Shown: positions 1 through 11,312, counted from the first letter of the stretch. The stretch is DNA of 64,000 nt from Propionibacterium acidifaciens DSM 21887 (GCF_000426605.1 NZ_AUFR01000012.1:1-64000); one strand, 5' to 3'. A program made the numbers and translations. The notes: generated by a model not told the origin, from the letters alone.

Positions 1-100
1 TCGCCACTCGTGTACGCCCGAAAGCGCCTTACCGTTCGACTTGCATGTGTTAAGCACGCCGCCAGCGTTCGTCCTGAGCCAGGATCAAACTCTCCGTAAA
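1..100 (-). rRNA. 16S ribosomal RNA, 5' end only (partial)
   Basis: The complement carries the universal 16S start AGAGTTTGATCCTGGCTCAG followed by GACGAACGCTGGCGGCG and the CTTAACACATGCAAGTCGAAC block. The mature 5' end should lie near base 100; the rest of the gene runs off the left edge. The first variable stretch (GGTAAGGCGC, TTTCGGGCG, TACACGAGTGGCGA) resembles Propionibacteriaceae 16S as I remember it; that assignment is an inference. Confidence 0.97.
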
Positions 101-395
101 AACCACCGGACCAGACCCACGAAGAACCCGGCCCGACAAAAACAACAAGAGAACAACCCCGACCCCATCCAGAAAAACCAGACAGGACAGAAAAGTCCAC
201 TCAAAGAAAAACCATGCCAGCCCACAACAGGCCAACACAGAAAACACTGACTGAAAAACACGCTGTTGAGTTATCAAGAAACAACCGCACAACACAACCA
301 GAACCACACAAGCCCCAGCCACGCACACGACCCGAACAACCCACCAAAAAGCAGGCCACCCGAATCCCCACTTCACACCACCGCCCTGCGGCAGC
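101..395 (-). other. Pre-16S leader with conserved antitermination/processing box
   Basis: This is transcribed, non-coding leader between the rrn promoters and 16S, visibly lower in GC than the coding DNA. The complement of 254-285 contains TTCTTGATAACTCAACAGCG, close to the conserved actinobacterial rrn leader block (TTGAGAACTCAA-type) tied to antitermination and RNase III processing. No gene is seen; the overlapping reading frames have no recognisable protein. Confidence 0.7.
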
Positions 396-402
396 TCGAT
401 CA

Positions 403-431
403 ATTCTAGGGAACCGACCGGTGGAAGTCAA
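403..431 (-). promoter_or_regulatory. rrn promoter, proximal
   Basis: On the minus strand: -35 TTGACT (426-431), exactly 17 bases, then -10 TAGAAT (403-408). Transcription should start near 396, about 300 bases before mature 16S. It is the best sigma-70-type match seen in the window. Confidence 0.8.
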
Positions 432-598
432 GTCGACTCCTGCCCCGGGGACCGACACCGTCGGCCGCACGGAGTTCGGATGTCGTTGTCGACCTCCCAC
501 CCCACCGGAACCGATGACTCATGGCCGTCGGTCATCCGGTCGGACGGCCCCTGCTCGGCGGGTCTCGGGAAAGACCGCCTCGCGAGGGGCGAGAGAGA

Positions 599-627
599 AC
601 GATACCCTCGAGCGTGGCACCGTGCAA
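599..627 (-). promoter_or_regulatory. rrn promoter, distal
   Basis: On the minus strand: -35 TTGCAC (622-627), 17-base spacer, -10 TATCGT (599-604). It lies 196 bases upstream of the proximal promoter and just past the tyrS stop, so the rrn operon appears to have tandem promoters. Confidence 0.55.
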
Positions 628-669
628 GTCCATGGGTCATGGACCTCGGAAGGGATCCGTCGTGCCTTG

Positions 670-1935
670 TCAGGGCACGATGAGGCCCCCAACGGTGCGC
701 TTGCCGCGGCGCACCAGGACGTACCTGCCGACGAGCAGGTCGTCCTCGTCCAGGCGCGCGTCGACGTCGGTGATCCGCCGGTTGTTCAGATAGGCGCCGC
801 CCTCGGCGACGGCCCGGCGGGCGGCGGACCTCGAGGGCACCACTCCGCTGGCGGCGAGCGCCTCGGTGACGAGCGGCAGCCGGCCGTCGACCGGGCCGAG
901 CTCGACGGCCCCGAGCTCGGCCATGACCATGGCGAGGGTCCCCTCGTCGAGGGCCCGCAGCTCGCCGCGGCCGAAGAGCGCCGCGGCGGCGGCCTCGGCG
1001 GCCTCGCGGGCCCGGACGCCGTGGACCAGGTCGGTGACGTCGTCGGCCAGGGCGTGCTGGGCCGCCCTCTTGAAGGGCGCCTCCCGGGTGAGCGCCTCGA
1101 GCTCGCCGATCTCGTCGCGGCTGCGCGAGGAGAAGATCTTGAGGTAGTCGACCACCTTGGCGTCCTCGGCGTTCAGCCAGAACTGGTGGAAGGCGTACGG
1201 GGAGGTTCGCTCGGGGTCGAGCCAGACGGCTCCACTCTCGGTCTTGCCGAACTTGGTGCCGTCGGCCTTCGTGAGAAGGGGCGTCACGAGGCCGTGGACG
1301 ACGTCCCCGGTGGTGCGGCGGATGTAGTCGATGCCGGCGGTGATGTTGCCCCACTGGTCCTGGGCTCCGGTCTGGAGGGTGCACCCGTAGCGCTCGTGCA
1401 GGGCGGCGTAGTCGAGGGACTGGAGCAGGACGTAGCTGAACTCCGTGTAGCTGATGCCCTCGTCGAGCCGGCGGGCCACGACGTCGCGGGCCAGCATCCT
1501 GTTGACGCTGAAGTGCTTGCCGACGTCGCGCAGGAAGTCGAGGGCCGACATCTCAGCCGTCCAGTCGAGGTTGTTGACGATCTGGGCGGCGTTGGCCCCC
1601 TCGAAGCTCACGTAGCGGCTCACCTGGTCGCGCAGCGACTCGACCCAGCCCGCCACCGTCTCCTTGGTGTTCATGACGCGCTCGCCGGTCATCTTGGGAT
1701 CGCCGATGAGGCCGGTGGCGCCGCCCACGAGCAGGAGCGGGCGGTGGCCGGCCTCCTGGAGCCGGCGGGCGAGGATGAGCTGCATGAGATGGCCGATGTG
1801 CAGGCTCGGCGCGGTGGGGTCGAAGCCCACATAACTCGTGACCATCCCCTCGTCGAGGTGGGCGGCGAGTGCCGCTTCGTCCGTGGTCGTCGAGATGAGG
1901 CCACGCCATGCCAGGTCGTCGAGGAGCGCATTCAC
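670..1935 (-). CDS. tyrS: Tyrosine--tRNA ligase
   Basis: Cytoplasmic class I aminoacyl-tRNA synthetase that charges tRNA-Tyr. The 421-residue protein has the HIGH signature at residues 46-49 (PSLHIGHL), a KFGKTE version of the KMSKS loop near residue 235, and a C-terminal S4-like RNA-binding domain ending in RRGKRTVGGL. Length is normal for the family. The start is GTG with no Shine-Dalgarno; a TAGGCT -10 box ends 6 bases before it, so the message is probably leaderless. The argH-tyrS-rrn order places it after the arginine genes, separated from argH by a large palindrome. Confidence 0.97.
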   Translation of the reverse strand: MNALLDDLAWRGLISTTTDEAALAAHLDEGMVTSYVGFDPTAPSLHIGHLMQLILARRLQEAGHRPLLLVGGATGLIGDPKMTGERVMNTKETVAGWVESLRDQVSRYVSFEGANAAQIVNNLDWTAEMSALDFLRDVGKHFSVNRMLARDVVARRLDEGISYTEFSYVLLQSLDYAALHERYGCTLQTGAQDQWGNITAGIDYIRRTTGDVVHGLVTPLLTKADGTKFGKTESGAVWLDPERTSPYAFHQFWLNAEDAKVVDYLKIFSSRSRDEIGELEALTREAPFKRAAQHALADDVTDLVHGVRAREAAEAAAAALFGRGELRALDEGTLAMVMAELGAVELGPVDGRLPLVTEALAASGVVPSRSAARRAVAEGGAYLNNRRITDVDARLDEDDLLVGRYVLVRRGKRTVGGLIVP

Positions 1936-1941
1936 CCGGTC

Positions 1942-1947
1942 AGCCTA
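1942..1947 (-). promoter_or_regulatory. tyrS -10 box (leaderless)
   Basis: TAGGCT on the minus strand, then GACCGG, then the GTG start. Transcription would begin at the start codon. No clear -35 is visible. Confidence 0.55.
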
Positions 1948-1972
1948 TGCCAGGGCGTCGGGCCGGGCGGAC

Positions 1973-3486
<1,514 letters not shown>

Positions 3487-3719
3487 CGGGGCCGGCGCCC
3501 CGGCCCCGCACGCGCTCGCCCGGAGGCGGGTCCGGCGGAGCGGACGTCCGAGGACGCCGCCCGGGCCCGCACCGCCCGTCCGCAGGCACGCGCTCCTCCA
3601 AGAGGCGGCGCCATCGACCGGGCGCCGTGGGAACGCCGTGCCCGGACGGGCCGCAGCCCCTTCGGGCACGGGTGCGCGCCGCCCGTCGTCGGCCCGGCGG
3701 CCCGCCCCGGCGCGCGGGC

Positions 3720-3737
3720 GTCGTCGGTGCCGACGAC
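3720..3737 (-). terminator. Hairpin directly after the argR stop
   Basis: GTCGTCGG and CCGACGAC pair perfectly and abut the argR TGA. The tight loop and absence of a T tract make termination only possible. The rest of the 308-base argR-argH gap (3430-3737) is very GC-rich and shows only the -10-like box noted for argH; no gene is seen. Confidence 0.35.
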
Positions 3738-4259
3738 TCACCCCCGGTACGCGGGCGGACGGCCGGTCCGGGCCATCGCGAGGAAGTACTGGGCGACCGC
3801 CTGGCCGCCGTCCGGGCTCCGGGTGACGACCACGACGGTGTCGTCCCCGGCGATGGTGCCGAGGATCGCAGGCCGGCTCACGCGGTCGATGGCCGAGGCG
3901 ACGTACTGGGCGGCGCCCGGCGGCGTCTTGATGACGAGCAGATTGGCCGAGGCCTCCGCCGAGACGAGCACCTCGGCGCAGATCCGGGCCAGCCGCTGCT
4001 CGCGCAGCGTCCGGTCCGAGGCGACGTCGAGGCCCGGCGGGGCGTACACGAGGACGCCCGCCGACGAGCGGACGCGCACCGCGCCGATGTCGAGCAGGTC
4101 CTTGCTGAGGGTGCCCTGGCTGACCCTGATCCCGTGCTCGGCCAGCATGTCGGCCAGCTCGTTCTGGGAGCCGATCTCATGGGCCTGGATCAGCTCCAGG
4201 ATGAGGCCCTGGCGCGCGACCCTGCTGGATCCCGCCCGTTCCGAGGCGCTCGCGCTCAC
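3738..4259 (-). CDS. argR: Arginine repressor ArgR
   Basis: Hexameric DNA-binding repressor that senses arginine and controls arginine genes through ARG boxes. The 173-residue protein has an N-terminal winged helix-turn-helix (SQNELADMLAEHG then VSQGTLSKDL) and a C-terminal oligomerisation and arginine-binding domain with GTIAGDDTVVV. I chose GTG at 4259 because AGGGGG sits six bases before it and it follows the argD stop by 10 bases; the frame stays open further upstream but only inside argD. Its likely target, a double ARG box, lies before argC at the operon head, implying autoregulation. Confidence 0.95.
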   Translation of the reverse strand: MSASASERAGSSRVARQGLILELIQAHEIGSQNELADMLAEHGIRVSQGTLSKDLLDIGAVRVRSSAGVLVYAPPGLDVASDRTLREQRLARICAEVLVSAEASANLLVIKTPPGAAQYVASAIDRVSRPAILGTIAGDDTVVVVTRSPDGGQAVAQYFLAMARTGRPPAYRG

Positions 4260-4269
4260 GGTCGCCCCC

Positions 4270-5508
4270 TCATGAGCGCTCCTGGGCCGTGTCGAGCAGA
4301 CCCGGCAGAGCGGCGACGAAGGCGTCCAGCTGCCCGGCGGTGACGATGAGCGGCGGGGCGAGGCGCAGCACCGAGGGGCGCGGCGCGTTGATGATCCAGC
4401 CGGCGTCGAGGGCGGCATCGGCCGCCCCGGCGGCGATCGGCCGGTTGAGGACGATGCCGCGCAGCAGCCCCTGTCCGCGCACCAGGTCGATGCGGGGATC
4501 GCCGAGGGCCATGACCGCCCCGGCGAAGTGGGCGCCCAGCTCCTCGGACCGGTCGGCGAGCCGCTCATCCGCCATGACCCCGAGGACGGCGCACCCGACC
4601 GCGCAGGCGATCGGGTTGCCTCCGAAGGTCGTGCCGTGCTGGCCCGGGCCGAACAGGCCCGCCGCGTCGCCGAGAGCGATGCAGGCGCCGATCGGGTAGC
4701 CGTTGGCGAGGCCCTTGGCGACGGTGATGACGTCGGGCGCGATGCCGGCGCGCTGGTGGGCGAACCACCGGCCGCATCGGCACAGCCCCGTCTGGACCTC
4801 GTCGATCCACAGCAGGGCGCCGTGGGCGGCCGTGATGCGCCGGGCCGCGGGCAGGAAGTCCGGGCCCGGCTCGACGACGCCGTTCTCGCCCTGGACGGGC
4901 TCGAGGACGACGGCGGCGACCGTCTCGTCGACGGCCCGTTCGAGAGCGGGGACGTCGCCGTAGGGGACCCAGACGATCTCGCCCGGCAGTGGCTCGAAGG
5001 GCTCGCGGTAGTGCTCGTTGTGGGTGATCGCCAGGGCGCCCATCGTGCGCCCGTGGAAGGAGCCCTCCATCGCGACGATCCTGCCGCGGCCGGTGCGGCG
5101 GCTCAGCTTGAAGGCCGCCTCGTTGGCCTCGGTGCCGGAGTTCGCGAAGAAGACGCGGGCGGGCGTCCCGGGCGCATCGAGGGTCGCCAGCCCGACGAGC
5201 CGCTCCCCCAGCTCGATCTGGGGCGGGGAGGCGAAGAGGTTCGAGATGTGCCCGAGCGTGGCGGCCTGCCCGGAGATCGCCTCGAGGACGGCCGGGTGGG
5301 CGTGGCCGAGCGCGTGCACGGCGAGCCCGGCGAGCAGGTCGGTGTAGTGCCTGCCGTCGGCGTCCCACACGTCGGCGCCCCGCCCGCGCACGAAGACGCG
5401 CCGGGGATGGCCGAAGGTGTTCATGAGGGTCCTGTCGTAGCGCTCGCCCCAGGCCCGCTGGCTGGTGGCCGGGGCGTCGGAGTCCCTCCCGGTGACCTCA
5501 TCGTTCAC
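4270..5508 (-). CDS. argD: Acetylornithine aminotransferase
   Basis: PLP enzyme transferring an amino group from glutamate to N-acetylglutamate semialdehyde, giving N-acetylornithine. The 412-residue protein has the class III aminotransferase pattern: a GTEANEAA block, WIDEVQTG (the PLP-ring aspartate) and [12 protein letters not shown] with the Schiff-base lysine. The GTG start overlaps the argB stop by four bases (GTGA), so translation is probably coupled. It may also serve lysine synthesis as a succinyl-diaminopimelate aminotransferase, as ArgD does in some bacteria; the sequence cannot settle that. Confidence 0.95.
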   Translation of the reverse strand: MNDEVTGRDSDAPATSQRAWGERYDRTLMNTFGHPRRVFVRGRGADVWDADGRHYTDLLAGLAVHALGHAHPAVLEAISGQAATLGHISNLFASPPQIELGERLVGLATLDAPGTPARVFFANSGTEANEAAFKLSRRTGRGRIVAMEGSFHGRTMGALAITHNEHYREPFEPLPGEIVWVPYGDVPALERAVDETVAAVVLEPVQGENGVVEPGPDFLPAARRITAAHGALLWIDEVQTGLCRCGRWFAHQRAGIAPDVITVAKGLANGYPIGACIALGDAAGLFGPGQHGTTFGGNPIACAVGCAVLGVMADERLADRSEELGAHFAGAVMALGDPRIDLVRGQGLLRGIVLNRPIAAGAADAALDAGWIINAPRPSVLRLAPPLIVTAGQLDAFVAALPGLLDTAQERS

Positions 5509-6413
5509 AGTTCCTCGTCCTCCTCGGCCCGGACCATCGTGCCGATGCCGTCGTTCGTGAAGATCTCCAGCAGCAGCGAGTGCTCGACGCGCCCGTCGAT
5601 GACCGTGGCGCGTCTCACCCCGCCCTGCACGGCCCGCAGGCAGGCCTCCATCTTGGGGCGCATCCCCGAGACCAGGCCGGGCAGCAGCTCCTGCAGCTCG
5701 CCCGCGCTGATCTGGGTGATGACGTCCTCGCTGGCGGGCCAGTCCGAGTAGAGGCCGGCCACGTCGGTGAGCATGACGAGGCGCTCGGCGCCCAGCGCGA
5801 CGGCCAGGGCGGCCGCCGCGGTGTCCGCGTTGACGTTGAAGACCTCCTCGTGCTCGCCGGGAGCGACGGTCGCGACGACCGGGATGCGGCCCGCGGCCAT
5901 GAGGTCCTGGACGGCCTGGGGGTGCACGGTGGTGACCTCACCGACCTGGCCGAGCTCCATCGGCACGCCGTCGACCCTGACCTTCTTCGGTACGGCGGTG
6001 AACAGCCTGGCGTCCTCGCCGGACAGCCCGACCGCGTAGGGGCCGTGGTCGTTGATGAGGTTGACGAGCTCGCGTCCCACCTTGCCGACGAGCACCATGC
6101 GGACGATGTCCATCGCCTCGGGCGTGGTGACGCGCAGCCCGGCGCGGAACTCGCTGCGAATGTCGAGGCGCTTGAGCATCCGGCTGATCTGGGGGCCACC
6201 GCCGTGGACGACGACCGGCTTGACCCCGCAGCGACGCATGAAGACGATGTCCTCGGCGAAGGCTCGCTTGAGGTCGTCGTCGACCATGGCGTTGCCGCCG
6301 TACTTGATGACGATCGTCCGCCCCGCGTAGCGCTCGAGCCACGGCAGGGCCTCGATGAGCGTGCCCGCCTTGCCGATGGCCGCCTCCCGGTCGATGCTGC
6401 GCACCCTGCTCAT
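5505..6413 (-). CDS. argB: Acetylglutamate kinase
   Basis: Phosphorylates N-acetylglutamate, the step usually inhibited by arginine in the linear/cyclic pathway. The 302-residue amino-acid-kinase fold protein has the ATP-site [18 protein letters not shown] and the distal [13 protein letters not shown] segment. An N-terminal helix precedes the kinase core (residues about 10-25), a feature linked to hexameric, arginine-sensitive enzymes. ATG at 6413 overlaps the argJ stop (ATGA), deciding the start; the open frame continues upstream only inside argJ. Confidence 0.96.
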   Translation of the reverse strand: MSRVRSIDREAAIGKAGTLIEALPWLERYAGRTIVIKYGGNAMVDDDLKRAFAEDIVFMRRCGVKPVVVHGGGPQISRMLKRLDIRSEFRAGLRVTTPEAMDIVRMVLVGKVGRELVNLINDHGPYAVGLSGEDARLFTAVPKKVRVDGVPMELGQVGEVTTVHPQAVQDLMAAGRIPVVATVAPGEHEEVFNVNADTAAAALAVALGAERLVMLTDVAGLYSDWPASEDVITQISAGELQELLPGLVSGMRPKMEACLRAVQGGVRRATVIDGRVEHSLLLEIFTNDGIGTMVRAEEDEEL

Positions 6414-7561
6414 GAGGAGTACTCCGCGTTCTCCTTGACGTAGCCGTACGTCAGGTCGTTGGTCCAGACCAGGGCCTGCTCGCCGCCGGCGTGCAGGTCG
6501 ATGACGACCTCGACCCGGCGCGGGCGCAGGTCGACGAGCGAGCGGTCCTCGCCGATCGCGCCGCCACGGCAGACCATGACGCCGTTGAAGGAGACGTCGA
6601 GCTCGTCCGGCTCGAAGGCTGCGCTCGTCGTACCGACCGTGGAGAGCACGCGGCCCCAGTTCGGGTCGTTGCCGAAGACGGCGCACTTGAACAGGTTCGA
6701 GCGGGCGACGGCGCGCCCCACCTCGAGGGCGTCCGCCTCGCTCGCGGCGCCGCGCACGAGGATCTCGATGTCGTGCCCGCTGCCCTCGGCGTCGCCCAGG
6801 AGCTGGGCGCCGAGGTCGAGGCAGACGGTCGTGAGGGCGGCGGCGAACTCCCTCGTGTCGAGCGACACCCCGGAGGCGCCGGAGCTCAGGAGCAGCACGG
6901 TGTCGTTCGTCGACTGGCAGCCGTCGGAGTCGAGGCGGTTGAACGAGACCTCGGTGGCGGCGCGCAGCGCGGTGCGCGCCTGCTCGGCGTCGAGGACGGC
7001 ATCGGTCGTGATGACGACGAGCATCGTGGCCAGGGCCGGGGCGAGCATGCCGGCGCCCTTGGCCATGGCGCCGATCGACCAGCCGTCGCCGGAGAGGACG
7101 GCCGTCTTCGGCCGGGTGTCGGTGGTCATGATGGCGCGGGCCGCATCGGCGCCGCCGTCGGCGGACAGCGCGGCGACGGCCGTCCCGACTCCCGGCAGCA
7201 GTCGGTCCATGGGCAGGCGCTCGCCGATGAGCCCCGTCGAGCAGACGGCGACGTCGTGGCTCGCCGTGCCGAGCAGGCCGGCCAGCGCGTCGGCCGTGGC
7301 CGCCGAGTCGGCCAGCCCCTCCTCTCCGGTGCAGGCGTTGGCGCCTCCGGAGTTGAGGACGACGGCCCGCAGCGCGCCGTCGGCGAGGACCTGTCGCGAC
7401 CAGATGACCGGCGCGGCGCAGACCCGGTTCGAGGTGAAGACGCCAGCGGCGACGTCGTGGGGGCCGTCGTTGATGACGACCGCCAAGTCTGGCCGGTCGC
7501 CCGCCTTGAGGCCGGCGGCGACGCCGGCGGCGCGGAAGCCCTTGGGTGCGGTGACGGTCAC
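6410..7561 (-). CDS. argJ: Bifunctional glutamate N-acetyltransferase / ornithine acetyltransferase
   Basis: Recycles the acetyl group between N-acetylornithine and glutamate, and in bifunctional forms also uses acetyl-CoA. The 383-residue precursor has the self-cleavage region KGAGMLAP followed by ATML, whose threonine becomes the nucleophile of the beta chain. An argJ with no argE nearby indicates the cyclic pathway. The GTG start overlaps the argC stop (GTGA). Confidence 0.96.
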   Translation of the reverse strand: MTVTAPKGFRAAGVAAGLKAGDRPDLAVVINDGPHDVAAGVFTSNRVCAAPVIWSRQVLADGALRAVVLNSGGANACTGEEGLADSAATADALAGLLGTASHDVAVCSTGLIGERLPMDRLLPGVGTAVAALSADGGADAARAIMTTDTRPKTAVLSGDGWSIGAMAKGAGMLAPALATMLVVITTDAVLDAEQARTALRAATEVSFNRLDSDGCQSTNDTVLLLSSGASGVSLDTREFAAALTTVCLDLGAQLLGDAEGSGHDIEILVRGAASEADALEVGRAVARSNLFKCAVFGNDPNWGRVLSTVGTTSAAFEPDELDVSFNGVMVCRGGAIGEDRSLVDLRPRRVEVVIDLHAGGEQALVWTNDLTYGYVKENAEYSS

Positions 7562-8595
7562 GGTGCGACTCCCATCGTGGACAGGCCGGTCGTCTCGGTC
7601 AGTCCCAGCGCGAGGTTCATGGACTGCACGGCGCTGCCCGCCGTGCCCTTGGTGAGGTTGTCGAGGGCGGACACGGCGACCAGCCGGCCGGCCGCCTCGT
7701 CGACGGTCGCGTTGACGACGACCGAGTTCGAGCCGAGCACCGAGCCGCTGGCGGGCCAGACGCCCGGCGGCAGCACCCGGACGAAGGGCTCGTCGGCGTA
7801 GGCGCTCCGATAGCTCTCGTGCACCTGCTCCGCCGTGATCGACGGGTCGACCGGCGCGGTGATGACGGCGAGGATGCCGCGCTGCATCGGAGCGAGCAGC
7901 GGGGTGAAGCTGATCGAGGGCGATCGCGCCCCCAGGAGCTCGAGGTTCTGGAGGATCTCGGGGATGTGGCGGTGCGTGCCGCCCACCCCGTAGGCGCTCA
8001 CCGAGCCGGCCGTCTCGGAGCCGAGCAGGTTCGGCCGGGGGTTGCGCCCGGCCCCGCTCGTGCCGGAGGCCGCGGCGATCGTGATGTCACGGCCGGCGAT
8101 GAGGCCGCCGGTGAGGGCCGGCAGCAGGCCGAGCGTGCTCGTGGCGACGTAGCAGCCGCACACGGCGATCCGCCGGGCGCCCCTCAGCCGTTCGCGCTGG
8201 CCGGGCAGCTCGGGCAGGCCGTAGGGCCAGGCGCCGGCGTAGGGCGTGCCGTAGAAGGCCCTCCAGCGCTCGGCGCTCGTGAGGCGGTGGTCGGCGCCGC
8301 AGTCGATGACGAGGGTCTCGGCGGGCAGCAGGTCGGCGACGGCGGCCGAGGCGCCGTGCGGCAGGGCGAGGAAGACGACGTCGTGGCCGGCGAGGTTCTC
8401 GGCGGTGGTCTCCACGACGGGCCGGTCGTACAGGTCGAGGAGGTTGGGGTGGTGCTCGCCCAGGAGGGTCCCCGCGCTGGCCCCGGCGGTGAGCGCGCCG
8501 ATCTCGATCATCGGGTGCCCGGCGAGGAGCCGGAGGACCTCTCCCCCGGCGTAGCCGGTGCACCCGGCGACTGCTGCTGTGTACGACATGAGCAT
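7558..8595 (-). CDS. argC: N-acetyl-gamma-glutamyl-phosphate reductase
   Basis: NADPH-dependent reduction of N-acetylglutamyl phosphate to the semialdehyde. The 345-residue protein starts with an NADP-binding GCTGYAGGE motif and has the catalytic cysteine in [11 protein letters not shown], then HRHIPEI typical of the family. It is the first gene of argCJBDR. Two ATGs (8595 and 8589) are possible; neither has a Shine-Dalgarno. A CATACT hexamer seven bases before the second ATG lies inside an ARG box, so a leaderless, directly repressed transcript is possible. Confidence 0.96.
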   Translation of the reverse strand: MLMSYTAAVAGCTGYAGGEVLRLLAGHPMIEIGALTAGASAGTLLGEHHPNLLDLYDRPVVETTAENLAGHDVVFLALPHGASAAVADLLPAETLVIDCGADHRLTSAERWRAFYGTPYAGAWPYGLPELPGQRERLRGARRIAVCGCYVATSTLGLLPALTGGLIAGRDITIAAASGTSGAGRNPRPNLLGSETAGSVSAYGVGGTHRHIPEILQNLELLGARSPSISFTPLLAPMQRGILAVITAPVDPSITAEQVHESYRSAYADEPFVRVLPPGVWPASGSVLGSNSVVVNATVDEAAGRLVAVSALDNLTKGTAGSAVQSMNLALGLTETTGLSTMGVAP

Positions 8596-8625
8596 AAGTA
8601 TGCCACGGTGAAAATAACTATGCGA
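8588..8625 (-). promoter_or_regulatory. Tandem ARG boxes (ArgR operator)
   Basis: Two 18-bp imperfect palindromes, 8588-8605 and 8608-8625, have centres 20 bp apart. In the argC direction they read TGGCATACTTATGCTCAT and TCGCATAGTTATTTTCAC, resembling the ARG-box core ATAATTAT flanked by GC and CA. The proximal box covers the argC start. The AT-rich patch stands out from its surroundings. Helically phased pairs are the known ArgR hexamer target. Confidence 0.8.
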
Positions 8626-8689
8626 TCTCGTCCGTGGCGGGACGGATTAGGGTGGAGCGCAGTCCGTTCCGACTGACGAGGATGCTCCG

Positions 8690-9904
8690 ATGACCACATA
8701 CAACCAGGCCTCCAGACTGCGCGGCGTGCGCTACGACGTGCGGGGCAGGAACATGATCGAGGCGCAGCGCATGGAGGCCGCCGGGCAGCGCATCCTCAAG
8801 CTCAACATCGGCAACCTCGCCCCCTTCGGCTTCGAGACGCCCGGCTCGGTGGTGCGCTCGATGGTCGCCCACCTGCCCGAGTCGGAGGGCTACTCGGACT
8901 CGCGCGGGATCTACTCGGCCCGCACCGCCGTGGCGAACTACTACCAGTCCAAGGGCCTCGACGTCGACGTCGACCAGGTCATGCTCGGCAACGGCGTGAG
9001 CGAGCTCATCTCGATCGTCCTGCAGGCCCTGCTGGACGTCGATGACGAGGTGCTCATCCCCGCCCCCGACTACCCGCTGTGGACCGCCCAGGTGACCCTG
9101 TGCGGGGGCCGGGCGGTGCACTACCTGTCGGACGAGTCGAACGGCTGGAACCCGGATCCGGCGGACATCGCCGCGAGGATCACTCCGCGCACGAAGGCGA
9201 TCGTGCTCATCAACCCGAACAATCCGACCGGCGCCGTCTACAGCGGGCAGACGGTGCGGGGCATCGTCGAGCTGGCCCGCGAGCACGGGCTCATCGTCCT
9301 CTCCGACGAGGTCTACGAGAAGATCATCTACCACGGCGAGCACGTCCACGCGGCGGGCCCGGCCGGCGACGACGTCCTGTGCCTCACCTTCTCGGGCCTG
9401 TCGAAGGCCTACCGCGCCTGCGGCTTCCGCGCCGGCTGGCTGGCGGTCACCGGTCCGCTGGCCGCGGCCGAGGACCTGCTCGAGGGCCTGCACCTGCTGG
9501 CCAACATGCGCATGTGCGCGAACGTGCCCGCCCAGCACGCCATCCAGACCTGCCTGGGCGGCTACCAGTCGATCGACGCCCTCGTGGCCCCCGGCGGACG
9601 CTTCCACGACCAGATCATGCTGTCGCAGCGGCTGCTCGACGGGATCGAGGGCGTCAGCTGCGTACCGGCCGACGGCGCGCTGTACCTGTTCCCCCGCCTC
9701 GACCCCGAGCGCTTCCCCATCGAGGACGACGAGGAGTGGGCACTGGGCCTGCTGCGCCGCAAGAAGATCCTCATCAGCCACGGGCGCGGCTTCAACTGGC
9801 CCGACCCGGACCATTTCCGCCTCGTGGCGCTGCCCGAGGAGAAGGTGCTGCGCGAGGCCCTCGCCCGCCTCGCCGAATACTGCGAGGAGACCCGCCGCGA
9901 CTGA
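8690..9904 (+). CDS. alaA: Glutamate-pyruvate aminotransferase, AlaA type
   Basis: PLP-dependent class I aminotransferase making alanine from pyruvate and glutamate. The 404-residue protein follows E. coli AlaA almost throughout: LKLNIGN near residue 40, APDYPLWTA, INPNNPTGAVYS, SGLSKAYRACGFRAGW with the PLP lysine, and CANVPAQHAIQT. The ATG has a GAGG stretch nine bases upstream. It diverges from argC, so the ARG boxes may also touch its control region. It ends 25 bases from the converging MATE gene. Confidence 0.93.
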   Translation: MTTYNQASRLRGVRYDVRGRNMIEAQRMEAAGQRILKLNIGNLAPFGFETPGSVVRSMVAHLPESEGYSDSRGIYSARTAVANYYQSKGLDVDVDQVMLGNGVSELISIVLQALLDVDDEVLIPAPDYPLWTAQVTLCGGRAVHYLSDESNGWNPDPADIAARITPRTKAIVLINPNNPTGAVYSGQTVRGIVELAREHGLIVLSDEVYEKIIYHGEHVHAAGPAGDDVLCLTFSGLSKAYRACGFRAGWLAVTGPLAAAEDLLEGLHLLANMRMCANVPAQHAIQTCLGGYQSIDALVAPGGRFHDQIMLSQRLLDGIEGVSCVPADGALYLFPRLDPERFPIEDDEEWALGLLRRKKILISHGRGFNWPDPDHFRLVALPEEKVLREALARLAEYCEETRRD

Positions 9905-9929
9905 GCGCCCGGCCCCGCCCCGACCGTCC

Positions 9930-11312
9930 TCACCTCGCGGCGGGCGCATCGCCCCACAGCAGCCGGCGGCGCGCCAGCAGGTAGACCAGCAGCGCCGTGT
10001 CGGTGACGACCCAGGACAGCGGGTAGAGCAGGGCCACGCGCCCGACCGTGCCGAAGACCCGCGGCAGCGCCATGAGCAGCACCACCCGCAGGCCGCACAG
10101 GGCGCTGACGACGATGATCATCGGGGGCAGGGCGCGCCCGGCGCCGCGGATCGACGAGGAGACGACCTCCATGAGGGCGAAGAGCACGTAGCAGGGCGCG
10201 ACGATGCGGGCGATCGTCGTGCCGCGCGCGATCACCTCGGGGTCGGCGGTGAACAGGCCGAGGACCGGGCGCACGCCGACGAGCAGAGCCCCGGCCAGGA
10301 CGACCGTCACGACCGCCCCGATGAGGCAGCAGGCCCGCACCGCGCGCCGGGTGCGCGGCCGGTCCTCGGCGCCGAGGTTCTGGGCCACGCAGGTCGAGGC
10401 GGCCTGGCCGAGGGCCATGATGGGCATGTACATGAAGTTCTCGACGCGGAACCAGACGGTGAAGGCCGCGATGTCCCAGATGCCCAGCGCATTGATCCGG
10501 TACTGGACGGCGACATTGCTCAGCGTGATGACGAGGGCCTGCGCACCCGCCGGCAGGCCGATCGCGAGGATCTCGCGCAGCGTGACCGGGTGCAGGTGGA
10601 AGCGCGACAGGCGCAGCCGGTAGCGCTCGTCGAGGCGGCGCAGCGCGAGGAGGACGAGCCCGGCCGCCAGCGTCTGCGACAGGAGCGTCGCCACGGCGGC
10701 ACCGCCGATCCCCCAGCGCAGGACGACGATGAACAGGGCGTCGACGAGGACGTTCACCACGCCGCCCACGAGCTGGCAGCGCATCGGGGTGAGCGAGTCG
10801 CCCAGGGCGCGCAGGACCCCCGATCCCATGTTGAACAGGACGACGCTCACCAGGCCGAGCAGGTAGATGCGCAGGTAGACCACGGCCGACGGCACGATCT
10901 CCGGCGGCGTGCCGAGCCGGGCCATGAGGGCGGGGGCGAGGGCGATCATCACGGGGATGAGGACGAGGCCGCCGGCGAGGCCGAAGGTGAGCGCGGTGTG
11001 CATGACGCGCTCGACCTCGTTGTGCCGGCCGGCGCCGAAGTGCCCCGCGATGAGCACGCCGGTGCCCGTGCCGAGCCCCGTGAAGATGCCGACGAGGCAG
11101 GTGACGACCAGGCCGCTGGCGCCGACCGCGGCGGCCGCCCCGGTGCCCAGGACGTGGCCGACGAACATGAGGTCGACGGTGCTGTAGAGCAGCTGGATGA
11201 GCGCGGCGCCGAGCAGCGGCAGGGCGAAGAGGACGATCCCCGGCGCCAGCGGACCGGCCGTCAGGTCGACGACCCGGGCCCGGCGCCCGCCGAGTCCCGG
11301 CGCCGCCGTCAT
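9930..11312 (-). CDS. MATE family efflux protein (last gene of the B12-riboswitch operon)
   Basis: Predicted inner-membrane, cation-driven exporter of about 460 residues with twelve hydrophobic segments. The start of the first repeat (FALPLLGAALIQLLYSTVDL, then FVGHVLGTGAAAAVGASG) is the classic MATE opening; the second half repeats the pattern from about residue 235. ATG at 11312 overlaps the stop of the upstream ATPase (ATGA), tying it to the importer operon. Its substrate is unknown; membership suggests export of a metal chelate, corrinoid or related compound, but that is only inference from position. Confidence 0.85.
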   Translation of the reverse strand: MTAAPGLGGRRARVVDLTAGPLAPGIVLFALPLLGAALIQLLYSTVDLMFVGHVLGTGAAAAVGASGLVVTCLVGIFTGLGTGTGVLIAGHFGAGRHNEVERVMHTALTFGLAGGLVLIPVMIALAPALMARLGTPPEIVPSAVVYLRIYLLGLVSVVLFNMGSGVLRALGDSLTPMRCQLVGGVVNVLVDALFIVVLRWGIGGAAVATLLSQTLAAGLVLLALRRLDERYRLRLSRFHLHPVTLREILAIGLPAGAQALVITLSNVAVQYRINALGIWDIAAFTVWFRVENFMYMPIMALGQAASTCVAQNLGAEDRPRTRRAVRACCLIGAVVTVVLAGALLVGVRPVLGLFTADPEVIARGTTIARIVAPCYVLFALMEVVSSSIRGAGRALPPMIIVVSALCGLRVVLLMALPRVFGTVGRVALLYPLSWVVTDTALLVYLLARRRLLWGDAPAAR

